Assembly: GCA_964247055.1 (NCBI GenBank)
Contig: OZ176054.1
Span: 620,001 to 684,000, forward strand
Length of the DNA: 64,000 nucleotides
Source: Paragordius varius
Taxonomy: Eukaryota; Nematomorpha
Direction: 5' to 3'
A model generated the notes under the pieces. That model was given only the letters and a program-made list of their open reading frames with translations. It ran no database searches and was not told where the DNA came from. Both the position numbers and the translations under genes were made by a program. Shown one piece after another: positions 20,590 through 34,718 of the stretch (positions are counted from its first letter, which is position 1; every line of letters begins with the position of its first letter).

Positions 20590-23471
20590 TCACCGGTGAC
20601 CAATATTCGATTTTTAAGGACAAAGTTTATTTTGAGTATTGATGCGACTAGTTTAATACATTAATTTTTAAAGTATCGTTGTAAAAATCGGATATGAAAG
20701 AGTTTGTCAAACTATCTCTATATTTTGATGTAGTCTTACTAAGAGAATGTATAAAAAATAATTTTGTTCACCGGTGACCAATATCCGATTTTTAAGGACA
20801 AAGTTTAACTTGAGTATTGATGCGACTGGTTTAATACCATAATTTTAAAAGTATCGTTGAAATCGGATATGAAAGAGTTTGTCAAACTATCTCTATATTT
20901 TGATGTAGTCTTACTAAGAAAATGTATAAAAAATAATTTTGTTCACCGGTGACCAATATCCGATTTTTAGGGACAAAGTTTAACTTGAGTATTGATGCGA
21001 CTAGTTTAACACATTAATATTTAAAGTATCGTTGTAAAAATCGGATATGAAAGAGTTTGTCAAACTATCTCTATATTTTGATGTAGTCTTACTAAGAGAA
21101 TGTATAAAAAATAATTTTGTTCACCGGTGACCAATATTCGATTTTTAAGGACAAAGTTTATTTTGAGTATTGATGCGACTAGTTTAATACATTAATTTTT
21201 AAAGTATCGTTGTAAAAATCGGATATGAAAGAGTTTGTCAAACTATCTCTATATTTTGATGTAGTCTTACTAAGAGAATGTATAAAAAATAATTTTGTTC
21301 ACCGGTGACCAATATCCGATTTTTAAGGACAAAGTTTAACTTGAGTATTGATGCGATTTATTGATACGACTAGTTTTATACATTAATTTTTAAAGTATCG
21401 ATGTAAAAATCGGATATGAAAGAGTTTGTCAAACTATCTCTATATTTTGATGTAGTCTTGCTAAGAGAATATATAAAAAATAATTTTGTTCACCGGTGAC
21501 CAATATCCGATTTTTAAGGACAAAGTTTAATTTGAGTATTGATGCGACTAGTTTACTACCATAATTTTTAAAGTATCGTTGTAAAAATCGGATATGAAAG
21601 AGTTTGTCAAACTATCTCTATATTTTGATGTAGTCTTACTAAGAGAATGTATAAAAAATAGTTTTGTTCACCGGTGACCAATATCCGATTTTTAAGGACA
21701 AAGTTTAACTTGAGTATTGATGCGACTGGTTTAATACCATAATTTTTAAAGTATCGTTGTAAAAATCGGATATGAAAAAGTTTGTCAAACTATCCCTATA
21801 TTTTGATGTAGTCTTACTAAGAGAATGTATAAAAAATAATTTTGTTGACCGGTGACCAATATCCGATTATTAAGGACAAAGTTTAACTTGAGTATTGATG
21901 CGATTTATTGATACGACTTTTTATACATTAATTTTTAAAGTATCGTTGTAAAAATCGGATATGAAAGAGTTTGTCAAACTATCTCTATATTTTGATGTAG
22001 TCTTGCTAAGAGAATATATAAAAAATAATTTTGTTCACCGGTGACCAATATCCGATTTTTAAGGACAAAGTTTATTTTGAGTATTGATGCGACTAGTTTA
22101 ATACATTAATTTTTAAAGTATCGTTGTAAAAATCGGATATGAAAGAGTTTGTCAAACTATTTCTATATTTTGATGTAGTCTTACTAAGAGAATGTATAAA
22201 AAATAATTTTGTTCACCGGTGACCAATATTCGATTTTTAAGGACAAAGTTTAACTTGAGTATTGATGCGACTAGTTTAACACATTAATTTTTAAAGTATC
22301 GTTATAAAAATCGGATATGAAAGAGTTTGTCAAACTATCTCTATATTTTGATGTAGTCTTACTAAGAGAATGTATAAAAAATAATTTTGTTCACCGGTGA
22401 CCAATATCCGATTTTTAAGGACAAAGTTTAACTTGAGTATTGATGCGATTTATTGATACGACTAGTTTTATACATTAATTTTTAAAGTATCGATGTAAAA
22501 ATCGGATATGAAAGAGTTTGTCAAACTATCTCTATATTTTGATGTAGTCTTGCTAAGAGAATATATAAAAAATAATTTTGTTCACCGGTGACCAATATTC
22601 GATTTTTAAGGACAAAGATTAACTTGAGTATTGATGCGACTAGTTTAACACATTAATTTTTAAAGTATCGTTGTAAAAATCGGATATGAAAGAGTTTGTC
22701 AAACTATCTCTATATTTTGATGTAGTCTTACTAAGAGAATGTATAAAAAATAATTTTGTTCACCGGTGACCAATATTCGATTTTTAAGGACAAAGTTTAA
22801 CTTGAGTATTGATGCGACTAGTTTTATACATTAATTTTTAAAGTATCGTTGTAAAAATCGGATATGAAAGAGTTTGTCAAACTATTTCTATATTTTGATG
22901 TAGTCTTACTAAGAGAATGTATAAAAAATAATTTTGTTCACCGGTGACCAATATTCGATTTTTAAGGACAAAGTTTAACTTGAGTATTGATGCGACTAGT
23001 TTTATACATTAATTTTTAAAGTATCGTTGTAAAAATCGGATATGAAAGAGTTTGTCAAACTATCTCTATATTTTGATGTAGTCTTGCTAAGAGAATATAT
23101 AAAAAATAATTTTGTTCACCGGTGACCAATATCCGATTTTTAAGGACAAAGTTTAATTTGAGTATTGATGCGAGTAGTTTACTACCATAATTTTTAAAGT
23201 ATCGTTGTAAAAATCGGATATGAAAGAGTTTGTCAAACTATCTCTATATTTTGATGTAGTCTTACTAAGAGAATGTATAAAAAATAGTTTTGTTCACCGG
23301 TGACCAATATCCGATTTTTAAGGACAAAGTTTAACTTGAGTATTGATGCGACTGGTTTAATACCATAATTTTTAAAGTATCGTTGTAAAAATCGGATATG
23401 AAAAAGTTTGTCAAACTATCCCTATATTTTGATGTAGTCTTACTAAGAGAATGTATAAAAAATAATTTTGT
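20590..23471. repeat. Mixed zone with ~1.63 kb repetition
   Basis: Units of A, aattttaaaag D, N, T, I with cgatg, P and G lead to an I2 unit whose palindrome reads tgaccggtga near 21846. The same P, G, tgacc-I2 order returns 1,626 bp later at 23472. The N unit near 22,580 has aaagattaac for aaagtttaac, a mark that reappears near 24,790, 28,800 and later. A single change gives gcgagtag near 23,172. No foreign sequence was seen. Confidence 0.7.
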
Positions 23472-26400
23472 TGACCGGTGACCAATATCCGATTATTAAG
23501 GACAAAGTTTAACTTGAGTATTGATGCGATTTATTGATACGACTTTTTATACATTAATTTTTAAAGTATCGTTGTAAAAATCGGATATGAAAGAGTTTGT
23601 CAAACTATCTCTATATTTTGATGTAGTCTTGCTAAGAGAATATATAAAAAATAATTTTGTTCACCGGTGACCAATATCCGATTTTTAAGGACAAAGTTTA
23701 TTTTGAGTATTGATGCGACTAGTTTAATACATTAATTTTTAAAGTATCGTTGTAAAAATCGGATATGAAAGAGTTTGTCAAACTATTTCTATATTTTGAT
23801 GTAGTCTTACTAAGAGAATGTATAAAAAATAATTTTGTTCACCGGTGACCAATATTCGATTTTTAAGGACAAAGTTTAACTTGAGTATTGATGCGACTAG
23901 TTTAACACATTAATTTTTAAAGTATCGTTGTAAAAATCGGATATGAAAGAGTTTGTCAAACTATCTCTATATTTTGATGTAGTCTTACTAAGAGAATGTA
24001 TAAAAAATAATTTTGTTCACCGGTGACCAATATCCGATTTTTAAGGACAAAGTTTAACTTGAGTATTGATGCGATTTATTGATACGACTAGTTTTATACA
24101 TTAATTTTTAAAGTATCGATGTAAAAATCGGATATGAAAGAGTTTGTCAAACTATCTCTATATTTTGATGTAGTCTTGCTAAGAGAATATATAAAAAATA
24201 ATTTTGTTCACCGGTGACGAATATCCGATTTTTAAGGACAAAGTTTAATTTGAGTATTGATGCGACTAGTTTACTACCATAATTTTTAAAGTATCGTTGT
24301 AAAAATCGGATATGAAAGAGTTTGTCAAACTATCTCTATATTTTGATGTAGTCTTACTAAGAGAATGTATAAAAAATAATTTTGTTCACCGGTGACCAAG
24401 ATCCGATTTTTAAGGACAAAGTTTAACTTGAGTATTGATGCGACTGGTTTAATACCATAATTTTTAAAGTATAGTTGTAAAAATCGGATATGAAAGAGTT
24501 TGTCAAACTATCTCTATATTTTGATGTAGTCTTACTAAGAGAATGTATAAAAAATTATTTTGTTCACCGGTGACCAATATCCGATTTTTAAGGACAAAGT
24601 TTAACTTGAGTATTGATGCGACTTATTGATACGACTAGTTTTATATATTAATTTATAAATTATCGTTGTAAAAATCGGATATGAAAGAGTTTGTCAAACT
24701 ATCTCTATATTTTGATGTGGTCTTGCTAAGAAAATGTATAAAAAATTATTTTGTTCACCGGTGACCAATATTCGATTTTTAAGGACAAAGATTAACTTGA
24801 GTATTGATGCGACTAGTTTAACACATTAATTTTTAAAGTATCGTTGTAAAAATCGGATATGAAAGAGTTTGTCAAACTATCTCTATATTTTGATGTAGTC
24901 TTACTAAGAGAATGTATAAAAAGTAATTTTGTTCACCGGTGACCAATATTCGATTTTTAAGGACAAAGTTTAACTTGAGTATTGATGCGACTAGTTTTAT
25001 ACATTAATTTTTAAAGTATCGTTTTAAAAATCGGATATGAAAGAGTTTGCCAAACTATCTCTATATTTTGAGGTAGTCCTACTAAGAGAATGTATAAAAA
25101 AATTTTGTTCACCGGTGACCAATATCGGATTATTAAGGACAAAGTTTAACTTGAGTATTGATGCGATTTATTGATACGACTTTTTATACATTAATTTTTA
25201 AAGTATCGTTGTAAAAATCGGATATGAAAGAGTTTGTCAAACTATCTCTATATTTTGATGTAGTCTTGCTAAGAGAATATATAAAAAATAATTTTGTTCA
25301 CCGGTGACCAATATCCGATTTTTAAGGACAAAGTTTAATTTGTGTATTGATGCGACTAGTTTACTACCATAATTTTTAAAGTATCGTTGTAAAAATCGGA
25401 TATGAAAGAGTTTGTCAAACTATCTCTATATTTTGATGTAGTCTTACTAAGAGAATGTATAAAAAATAGTTTTGTTCACCGGTGACCAATATCCGATTTT
25501 TAAGGACAAAGTTTAACTTGAGTATTGATGCGACTGGTTTAATACCATAATTTTTAAAGTATCGTTGTAAAAATCGGATATGAAAAAGTTTGTCAAACTA
25601 TCCCTATATTTTGATGTAGTCTTACTAAGAGAATGTATAAAAAATAATTTTGTTGACCGGTGACCAATATCCGATTATTAAGGACAAAGTTTAACTTGAG
25701 TATTGATGCGATTTATTGATACGACTTTTAATACATTAATTTTTAAAGTATCGTTGTAAAAATCGGATATGAAAGAGTTTGTCAAACTATTTCTATATTT
25801 TGATGTAGTCTTACTAAGAGAATGTATAAAAAATAATTTTGTTCACCGGTGACCAATATTCGATTTTTAAGGACAAAGTTTAACTTGAGTATTGATGCGA
25901 CTAGTTTAACACATTAATTTTTAAAGTATCGTTGTAAAAATCGGATATGAAAGAGTTTGTCAAACTATCTCTATATTTTGATGTAGTCTTACTAAGAGAA
26001 TGTATAAAAAATAATTTTGTTCACCGGTGACCAATATCCGATTTTTAAGGACAAAGTTTAACTTGAGTATTGATGCGATTTATTGATACGACTAGTTTTA
26101 TACATTAATTTTTAAAGTATCGATGTAAAAATCGGATATGAAAGAGTTTGTCAAACTATCTCTATATTTTGATGTAGTCTTGCTAAGAGAATATATAAAA
26201 AATAATTTTGTTCACCGGTGACGAATATCCGATTTTTAAGGACAAAGTTTAATTTGAGTATTGATGCGACTAGTTTACTACCATAATTTTTAAAGTATCG
26301 TTGTAAAAATCGGATATGAAAGAGTTTGTCAAACTATCTCTATATTTTGATGTAGTCTTACTAAGAGAATGTATAAAAAATAATTTTGTTCACCGGTGAC

Positions 26401-29306
26401 CAAGATCCGATTTTTAAGGACAAAGTTTAACTTGAGTATTGATGCGACTGGTTTAATACCATAATTTTTAAAGTATAGTTGTAAAAATCGGATATGAAAG
26501 AGTTTGTCAAACTATCTCTATATTTTGATGTAGTCTTGCTGAGAGAATATATAAAAAATAATTTTGTTCACCGGTGACCAATATCCGATTTTTAAGGACA
26601 AAGTTTAACTTGAGTATTGATGCGATTTATTGATACGACTAGTTTTATACATTAATTTTTAAAGTATCGTTGTAAAAATCGGATATGAAAGAGTTTGCCA
26701 AACTATCTCTATATTTTGAGGTAGTCCTACTAAGAGAATGTATAAAAAAATTTTGTTCACCGGTGACCAATATCCGATTATTAAGGACAAAGTTTAACTT
26801 GAGTATTGATGCGATTTATTGATACGACTTTTTATACATTAATTTTTAAAGTATCGTTGTAAAAATCGGATATGAAAGAGTTTGTCAAACTATCTCTATA
26901 TTTTGATGTAGTCTTACTAAGAGAATGTATAAAAAATAATTTTGTTCACCGGTGACCAATATTCGATTTTTAAGGACAAAGTTTAACTTGAGTATTGATG
27001 CGACTAGTTTTATACATTAATTTTTAAAGTATCGTTGTAAAAATCGGATATGAAAGAGTTTGTCAAACTATCTCTATATTTTGATGTAGTCTTGCTAAGA
27101 GAATATATAAAAAATAATTTTGTTCACCGGTGACCAATATCCGATTTTTAAGGACAAAGTTTAATTTGAGTATTGATGCGACTAGTTTACTACCATAATT
27201 TTTAAAGTATCGTTGTAAAAATCGGATATGAAAGAGTTTGTCAAACTATCTCTATATTTTGATGTAGTCTTACTAAGAGAATGTATAAAAAAAATAGTTT
27301 TGTTCACCGGTGACCAATATCCGATTTTTAAGGACAAAGTTTAACTTGAGTATTGATGCGACTGGTTTAATACCATAATTTTTAAAGTATCGTTGTAAAA
27401 ATCGGATATGAAAAAGTTTGTCAAACTATCCCTATATTTTGATGTAGTCTTACTAAGAGAATGTATAAAAAATAATTTTGTTGACCGGTGACCAATATCC
27501 GATTATTAAGGACAAAGTTTAACTTGAGTATTGATGCGATTTATTGATACGACTTTTTATACATTAATTTTTAAAGTATCGTTGTAAAAATCGGATATGA
27601 AAGAGTTTGTCAAACTATCTCTATATTTTGATGTAGTCTTGCTAAGAGAATATATAAAAAATAATTTTGTTCACCGGTGACCAATATCCGATTTTTAAGG
27701 ACAAAGTTTATTTTGAGTATTGATGCGACTAGTTTAATACATTAATTTTTAAAGTATCGTTGTAAAAATCGGATATGAAAGAGTTTGTCAAACTATTTCT
27801 ATATTTTGATGTAGTCTTACTAAGAGAATGTATAAAAAATAATTTTGTTCACCGGTGACCAATATTCGATTTTTAAGGACAAAGTTTAACTTGAGTATTG
27901 ATGCGACTAGTTTAACACATTAATTTTTAAAGTATCGTTGTAAAAATCGGATATGAAAGAGTTTGTCAAACTATCTCTATATTTTGATGTAGTCTTACTA
28001 AGAGAATGTATAAAAAATAATTTTGTTCACCGGTGACCAATATCCGATTTTTAAGGACAAAGTTTAACTTGAGTATTGATGCGATTTATTGATACGACTA
28101 GTTTTATACATTAATTTTTAAAGTATCGATGTAAAAATCGGATATGAAAGAGTTTGTCAAACTATCTCTATATTTTGATGTAGTCTTGCTAAGAGAATAT
28201 ATAAAAAATAATTTTGTTCACCGGTGACGAATATCCGATTTTTAAGGACAAAGTTTAATTTGAGTATTGATGCGACTAGTTTACTACCATAATTTTTAAA
28301 GTATCGTTGTAAAAATCGGATATGAAAGAGTTTGTCAAACTATCTCTATATTTTGATGTAGTCTTACTAAGAGAATGTATAAAAAATAATTTTGTTCACC
28401 GGTGACCAAGATCCGATTTTTAAGGACAAAGTTTAACTTGAGTATTGATGCGACTGGTTTAATACCATAATTTTTAAAGTATAGTTGTAAAAATCGGATA
28501 TGAAAGAGTTTGTCAAACTATCTCTATATTTTGATGTAGTCTTACTAAGAGAATGTATAAAAAATTATTTTGTTCACCGGTGACCAATATCCGATTTTTA
28601 AGGACAAAGTTTAACTTGAGTATTGATGCGACTTATTGATACGACTAGTTTTATATATTAATTTATAAATTATCGTTGTAAAAATCGGATATGAAAGAGT
28701 TTGTCAAACTATCTCTATATTTTGATGTGGTCTTGCTAAGAGAATGTATAAAAAATTATTTTGTTCACCGGTGACCAATATTCGATTTTTAAGGACAAAG
28801 ATTAACTTGAGTATTGATGCGACTAGTTTAACACATTAATTTTTAAAGTATCGTTGTAAAAATCGGATATGAAAGAGTTTGTCAAACTATCTCTATATTT
28901 TGATGTAGTCTTACTAAGAGAATGTATAAAAAATAATTTTGTTCACCGGTGACCAATATTCGATTTTTAAGGACAAAGTTTAACTTGAGTATTGATGCGA
29001 CTAGTTTTATACATTAATTTTTAAAGTATCGTTGTAAAAATCGGATATGAAAGAGTTTGCCAAACTATCTCTATATTTTGAGGTAGTCCTACTAAGAGAA
29101 TGTATAAAAAAATTTTGTTCACCGGTGACCAATATCCGATTATTAAGGACAAAGTTTAACTTGAGTATTGATGCGATTTATTGATACGACTTTTTATACA
29201 TTAATTTTTAAGTATCGTTGTAAAAATCGGATATGAAAGAGTTTGTCAAACTATCTCTATATTTTGATGTAGTCTTGCTGAGAGAATATATAAAAAATAA
29301 TTTTGT
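23472..29306. repeat. HOR zone with ~2.0 kb and 4,010 bp periods
   Basis: The order I2 (tgaccggtga), A, N, I with cgatg, P with gtgacgaat, G with ccaagatccg, J with gatgtggtc, N with aaagattaac, T with gccaaac and gaggtagtcc, I2 with gattattaag spans 23,472 to about 25,297. It recurs at 27,482 to about 29,306, offset 4,010 bp (gtggtc at 24720 and 28730). A rearranged version lies between, so gtgacgaat units fall about 2,005 bp apart (24219, 26223, 28229). In the middle copy the J, N and T units are replaced and the unit near 25,655 fuses an I2 start to an A-like end. Confidence 0.8.
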
Positions 29307-32300
29307 TCACCGGTGACCAATATCCGATTTTTAAGGACAAAGTTTATTTTGAGTATTGATGCGACTAGTTTAATACATTAATTTTTAAAGTATCGTTGTA
29401 AAAATCGTATATGAAAGAGTTTGTCAAACTATTTCTATATTTTGATGTAGTCTTACTAAGAGAATGTATAAAAAATAATTTTGTTCACCGGTGACCAATA
29501 TCCGATTTTTAAGGACAAAGTTTAACTTGAGTATTGATGCGACTTATTGATACGACTAGTTTTATATATTAATTTATAAAGTATCGTTGTAAAAATCGGA
29601 TATGAAAGAGTTTGTCAAACTATCTCTATATTTTGATGTAGTCTTGTTAAGAGAATGTATAAAAAATAATTTTGTTCACCGGTGACCAATATCCGATTTT
29701 TAACGACAAAGTTTAACTTGAGTATTGATGCGACTAGTTTACTACCATAATTTTTAAAGTATCGTTGTAAAAATCGGATATGAAAGAGTTTGTCAAACTA
29801 TCTCTATATTTTGATGTAGTCTTACTAAGAGAATGTATAAAAAATAATTTTGTTCACCGGTGACCAAGATCCGATTTTTAAGGACAAAGTTTAACTTGAG
29901 TATTGATGCGACTGGTTTAATACCATAATTTTTAAAGTATAGTTGTAAAAATCGGATATGAAAGAGTTTGTCAAACTATCTCTATATTTTGATGTAGTCT
30001 TACTAAGAGAATGTATAAAAAATTATTTTGTTCACCGGTGACCAATATCCGATTTTTAAGGACAAAGATTAACTTGAGTATTGATGCGACTAGTTTAACA
30101 CATTAATTTTTAAAGTATCGTTGTAAAAATCGGATATGAAAGAGTTTGTCAAACTATCTCTATATTTTGATGTAGTCTTACTAAGAGAATGTATAAAAAA
30201 TAATTTTGTTCACCGGTGACCAATATTCGATTTTTAAGGACAAAGTTTAACTTGAGTATTGATGCGACTAGTTTTATACATTAATTTTTAAAGTATCGTT
30301 GTAAAAATCGGATATGAAAGAGTTTGCCAAACTATCTCTATATTTTGAGGTAGTCCTACTAAGAGAATGTATAAAAAAATTTTGTTTACCGGTGACCAAT
30401 ATCCGATTATTAAGGACAAAGTTTAACTTGAGTATTGATGCGATTTATTGATACGACTTTTTATACATTAATTTTTAAGTATCGTTGTAAAAATCGGATA
30501 TGAAAGAGTTTGTCAAACTATCTCTATATTTTGATGTGGTCTTGCTAAGAGAATGTATAAAAAATTATTTTGTTCAGCGGTGACCAATATTCGATTTTTA
30601 AGGTCAAAGATTAACTTGAGTATTGATGCGACTAGTTTAACACATTAATTTTTAAAGTATCGTTGTAAAAATCGGATATGAAAGAGTTTGTCAAACTATC
30701 TCTATATTTTGATGTAGTCTTACTAAGAGAATGTATAAAAAATAATTTTGTTCACCGGTGACCAATATTCGATTTTTAAGGACAAAGTTTAACTTGAGTA
30801 TTGATGCGACTAGTTTTATACATTAATTTTTAAAGTATCGTTGTAAAAATCGGATATGAAAGAGTTTGCCAAACTATCTCTATATTTTGAGGTAGTCCTA
30901 CTAAGAGAATGTATAAAAAAATTTTGTTTACCGGTGACCAATATCCGATTATTAAGGACAAAGTTTAACTTGAGTATTGATGCGATTTATTGATACGACT
31001 TTTTATACATTAATTTTTAAGTATCGTTGTAAAAATCGGATATGAAAGAGTTTGTCAAACTATCTCTATATTTTGATGTAGTCTTGCTGAGAGAATATAT
31101 AAAAAATAATTTTGTTCACCGGTGACCAATATCCGATTTTTAAGGACAAAGTTTATTTTGAGTATTGATGCGACTAGTTTAATACATTAATTTTTAAAGT
31201 ATCGTTGTAAAAATCGTATATGAAAGAGTTTGTCAAACTATTTCTATATTTTGATGTAGTCTTACTAAGAGAATGTATAAAAAATAATTTTGTTCACCGG
31301 TGACCAATATCCGATTTTTAAGGACAAAGTTTAACTTGAGTATTGATGCGACTTATTGATACGACTAGTTTTATATATTAATTTATAAAGTATCGTTGTA
31401 AAAATCGGATATGAAAGAGTTTGTCAAACTATCTCTATATTTTGATGTAGTCTTGTTAAGAGAATGTATAAAAAATAATTTTGTTCACCGGTGACCAATA
31501 TCCGATTTTTAACGACAAAGTTTAACTTGAGTATTGATGCGACTAGTTTACTACCATAATTTTTAAAGTATCGTTGTAAAAATCGGATATGAAAGAGTTT
31601 GTCAAACTATCTCTATATTTTGATGTAGTCTTACTAAGAGAATGTATAAAAAATAATTTTGTTCACCGGTGACCAAGATCCGATTTTTAAGGACAAAGTT
31701 TAACTTGAGTATTGATGCGACTGGTTTAATACCATAATTTTTAAAGTATAGTTGTAAAAATCGGATATGAAAGAGTTTGTCAAACTATCTCTATATTTTG
31801 ATGTAGTCTTACTAAGAGAATGTATAAAAAATTATTTTGTTCACCGGTGACCAATATCCGATTTTTAAGGACAAAGTTTAACTTGAGTATTGATGCGACT
31901 TATTGATACGACTAGTTTTATATATTAATTTATAAATTATCGTTGTAAAAATCGGATATGAAAGAGTTTGTCAAACTATCTCTATATTTTGATGTGGTCT
32001 TGCTAAGAGAATGTATAAAAAATTATTTTGTTCACCGGTGACCAATATTCGATTTTTAAGGACAAAGATTAACTTGAGTATTGATGCGACTAGTTTAACA
32101 CATTAATTTTTAAAGTATCGTTGTAAAAATCGGATATGAAAGAGTTTGTCAAACTATCTCTATATTTTGATGTAGTCTTACTAAGAGAATGTATAAAAAA
32201 TAATTTTGTTCACCGGTGACCAATATTCGATTTTTAAGGACAAAGTTTAACTTGAGTATTGATGCGACTAGTTTTATACATTAATTTTTAAAGTATCGTT

Positions 32301-32542
32301 GTAAAAATCGGATATGAAAGAGTTTGCCAAACTATCTCTATAAAAAAATTTTGTTCACCGGTGACCAATATCCGATTATTAAGGACAAAGTTTAACTTGA
32401 GTATTGATGCGATTTATTGATACGACTTTTTATACATTAATTTTTAAGTATCGTTGTAAAAATCGGATATGAAAGAGTTTGTCAAACTATCTCTATATTT
32501 TGATGTAGTCTTGCTGAGAGAATATATAAAAAATAATTTTGT
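29307..32542. repeat. 1,809 bp HOR pair with an embedded 542 bp trimer
   Basis: An A unit marked aaatcgtatatg starts at 29307 and again at 31116 (1,809 bp), followed in both by J with gttaag, P with taacgac and G with ccaagatccg. Between them the N (aaagattaac), T (gccaaac), I2 series is present twice about 542 bp apart (tttaccggtga near 30387 and 30928). The unit near 30,390 joins an I2 start to a J-like end (gatgtggtc) and is followed by a unit whose palindrome reads tcagcggtga. Confidence 0.8.
32339..32345. repeat. 31 bp deletion inside one T-type monomer, at a TATA repeat
   Basis: Sister units (for example near 30,880 and 33,220) read ctctatatttt..gaatgtataaaaaaa, whereas here ctctata runs straight into aaaaaa. 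The 31 missing bases lie between two copies of tata, so the loss is explained by replication slippage or end joining at a 4 bp direct repeat. The unit is otherwise normal and flanked by its usual neighbours. Confidence 0.8.
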
Positions 32543-34718
32543 TCACCGGTGACCAATATCCGATTTTTAAGGACAAAGTTTATTTTGAGTATTGATGCGA
32601 CTAGTTTAATACATTAATTTTTAAAGTATCGTTGTAAAAATCGTATATGAAAGAGTTTGTCAAACTATTTCTATATTTTGATGTAGTCTTACTAAGAGAA
32701 TGTATAAAAAATAATTTTGTTCACCGGTGACCAATATTCGATTTTTAAGGACAAAGTTTAACTTGAGTATTGATGCGACTAGTTTAACACATTAATTTTT
32801 AAAGTATCGTTGTAAAAATCGGATAGGAAAGAGTTTGTCAAACTATCTCTATATTTTGATGTAGTCTTACTAAGAGAATGTATAAAAAATTTTGTTCACC
32901 GGTGACCAATATCCGATTTTTAAGGACAAAGTTTAACTTGAGTATTGATGCGATTTATTGATATGACTAGTTTTATACATTAATTTTTAAAGTATCGTTG
33001 TAAAAATCGGATATGAAAGAGTTTGTCAAACTATCTCTATATTTTGATGTAGTCTTGCTAAGAAAATATATAAAAAATAATTTTGTTCACCGGTGACCAA
33101 TATTCGATTTTTAAGGACAAAGTTTAACTTGAGTATTGATGCGACTAGTTTTATACATTAATTTTTAAAGTATCGTTGTAAAAATCGGATATGAAAGAGT
33201 TTGCCAAACTATCTCTATATTTTGAGGTAGTCCTACTAAGAGAATGTATAAAAAAATTTTGTTCACCGGTGACCAATATCCGATTATTAAGGACAAAGTT
33301 TAACTTGAGTATTGATGCGATTTATTGATACGACTTTTTATACATTAATTATTAAGTATCGTTGTAAAAATCGGATATGAAAGAGTTTGTCAAACTATCT
33401 CTATATTTTGATGTAGTCTTGCTGAGAGAATATATAAAAAATAATTTTGTTCACCGGTGACCAATATCCGATTTTTAAGGACAAAGTTTATTTTGAGTAT
33501 TGATGCGACTAGTTTAATACATTAATTTTTAAAGTATCGTTGTAAAAATCGTATATGAAAGAGTTTGTCAAACTATTTCTATATTTTGATGTAGTCTTAC
33601 TAAGAGAATGTATAAAAAATAATTTTGTTCACCGGTGACCAATATTCGATTTTTAAGGACAAAGTTTAACTTGAGTATTGATGCGACTAGTTTAACACAT
33701 TAATTTTTAAAGTATCGTTGTAAAAATCGGATAGGAAAGAGTTTGTCAAACTATCTCTATATTTTGATGTAGTCTTACTAAGAGAATGTATAAAAAATTT
33801 TGTTCACCGGTGACCAATATCCGATTTTTAAGGACAAAGTTTAACTTGAGTATTGATGCGATTTATTGATATGACTAGTTTTATACATTAATTTTTAAAG
33901 TATCGTTGTAAAAATCGGATATGAAAGAGTTTGTCAAACTATCTCTATATTTTGATGTAGTCTTGCTAAGAAAATATATAAAAAATAATTTTGTTCACCG
34001 GTGACCAATATCCGATTTTTAAGGACAAAATTTAATTTGAGTATTGATGCTACTAGTTTAATACCATAATTTTTAAAGTTAGTTGTAAAAATCGGATATG
34101 AAAGAGTTTGTCAAACTATCTCTATATTTTGATGTAGTCTTACTAAGAGAATGTATAAAAAATAATTTTGTTCACCGGTGACCAAGATCCGATTTTTAAG
34201 GACAAAGTTTAACTTGAGTATTGATGCGACTGGTTTAATACCATAATTTTTAAAGTATCGTTGTAAAAATCGGATATGAAAGAGTTTGTCAAACTATCTC
34301 TATATTTTGATGTAGTCTTACTAAGAGAATGTATAAAAAATAATTTTGTTCACCGGTGACCAATATCCGATTTTTAAGGACAAAGTTTAACTTGAGTATT
34401 GATGCGACTTATTGATACGACTAGTTTTATATATTAATTTATAAAGTATCGTTGTAAAAATCGGATATGAAAGAGTTTGTCAAACTATCTCTATATTTTG
34501 ATATAGTCTTGTTAAGAGAATGTATAAAAAATAATTTTGTTCACCGGTGACCAATATCCGATTTTTAACGACAAAGTTTTATTTGAGTATTGATGCGACT
34601 AGTTTAATACATTAAATTTTAAAGTATCGTTGTAAAAATCGGATATGAAAGAGTTTGTCAAACTATCTCTATATTTTGATGTAGTCTTACTAAGAGAATG
34701 TATAAAAAATAATTTTGT
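32543..34718. repeat. 908 bp pentamer HOR, 1.6 copies, then a transition
   Basis: A (aaatcgtatatg), N (ggataggaaag), I (gatatgactag), T (gccaaac) and I2 (gattattaag) start at 32543; A, N and I repeat from 33451 (908 bp). The second copy then passes to a gatgctactag unit with aaagttagttg, a ccaagatccg G unit and J units. About 1.5 kb of this stretch (roughly 33,085-34,575) recurs at 41,047-42,537. Confidence 0.8.
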
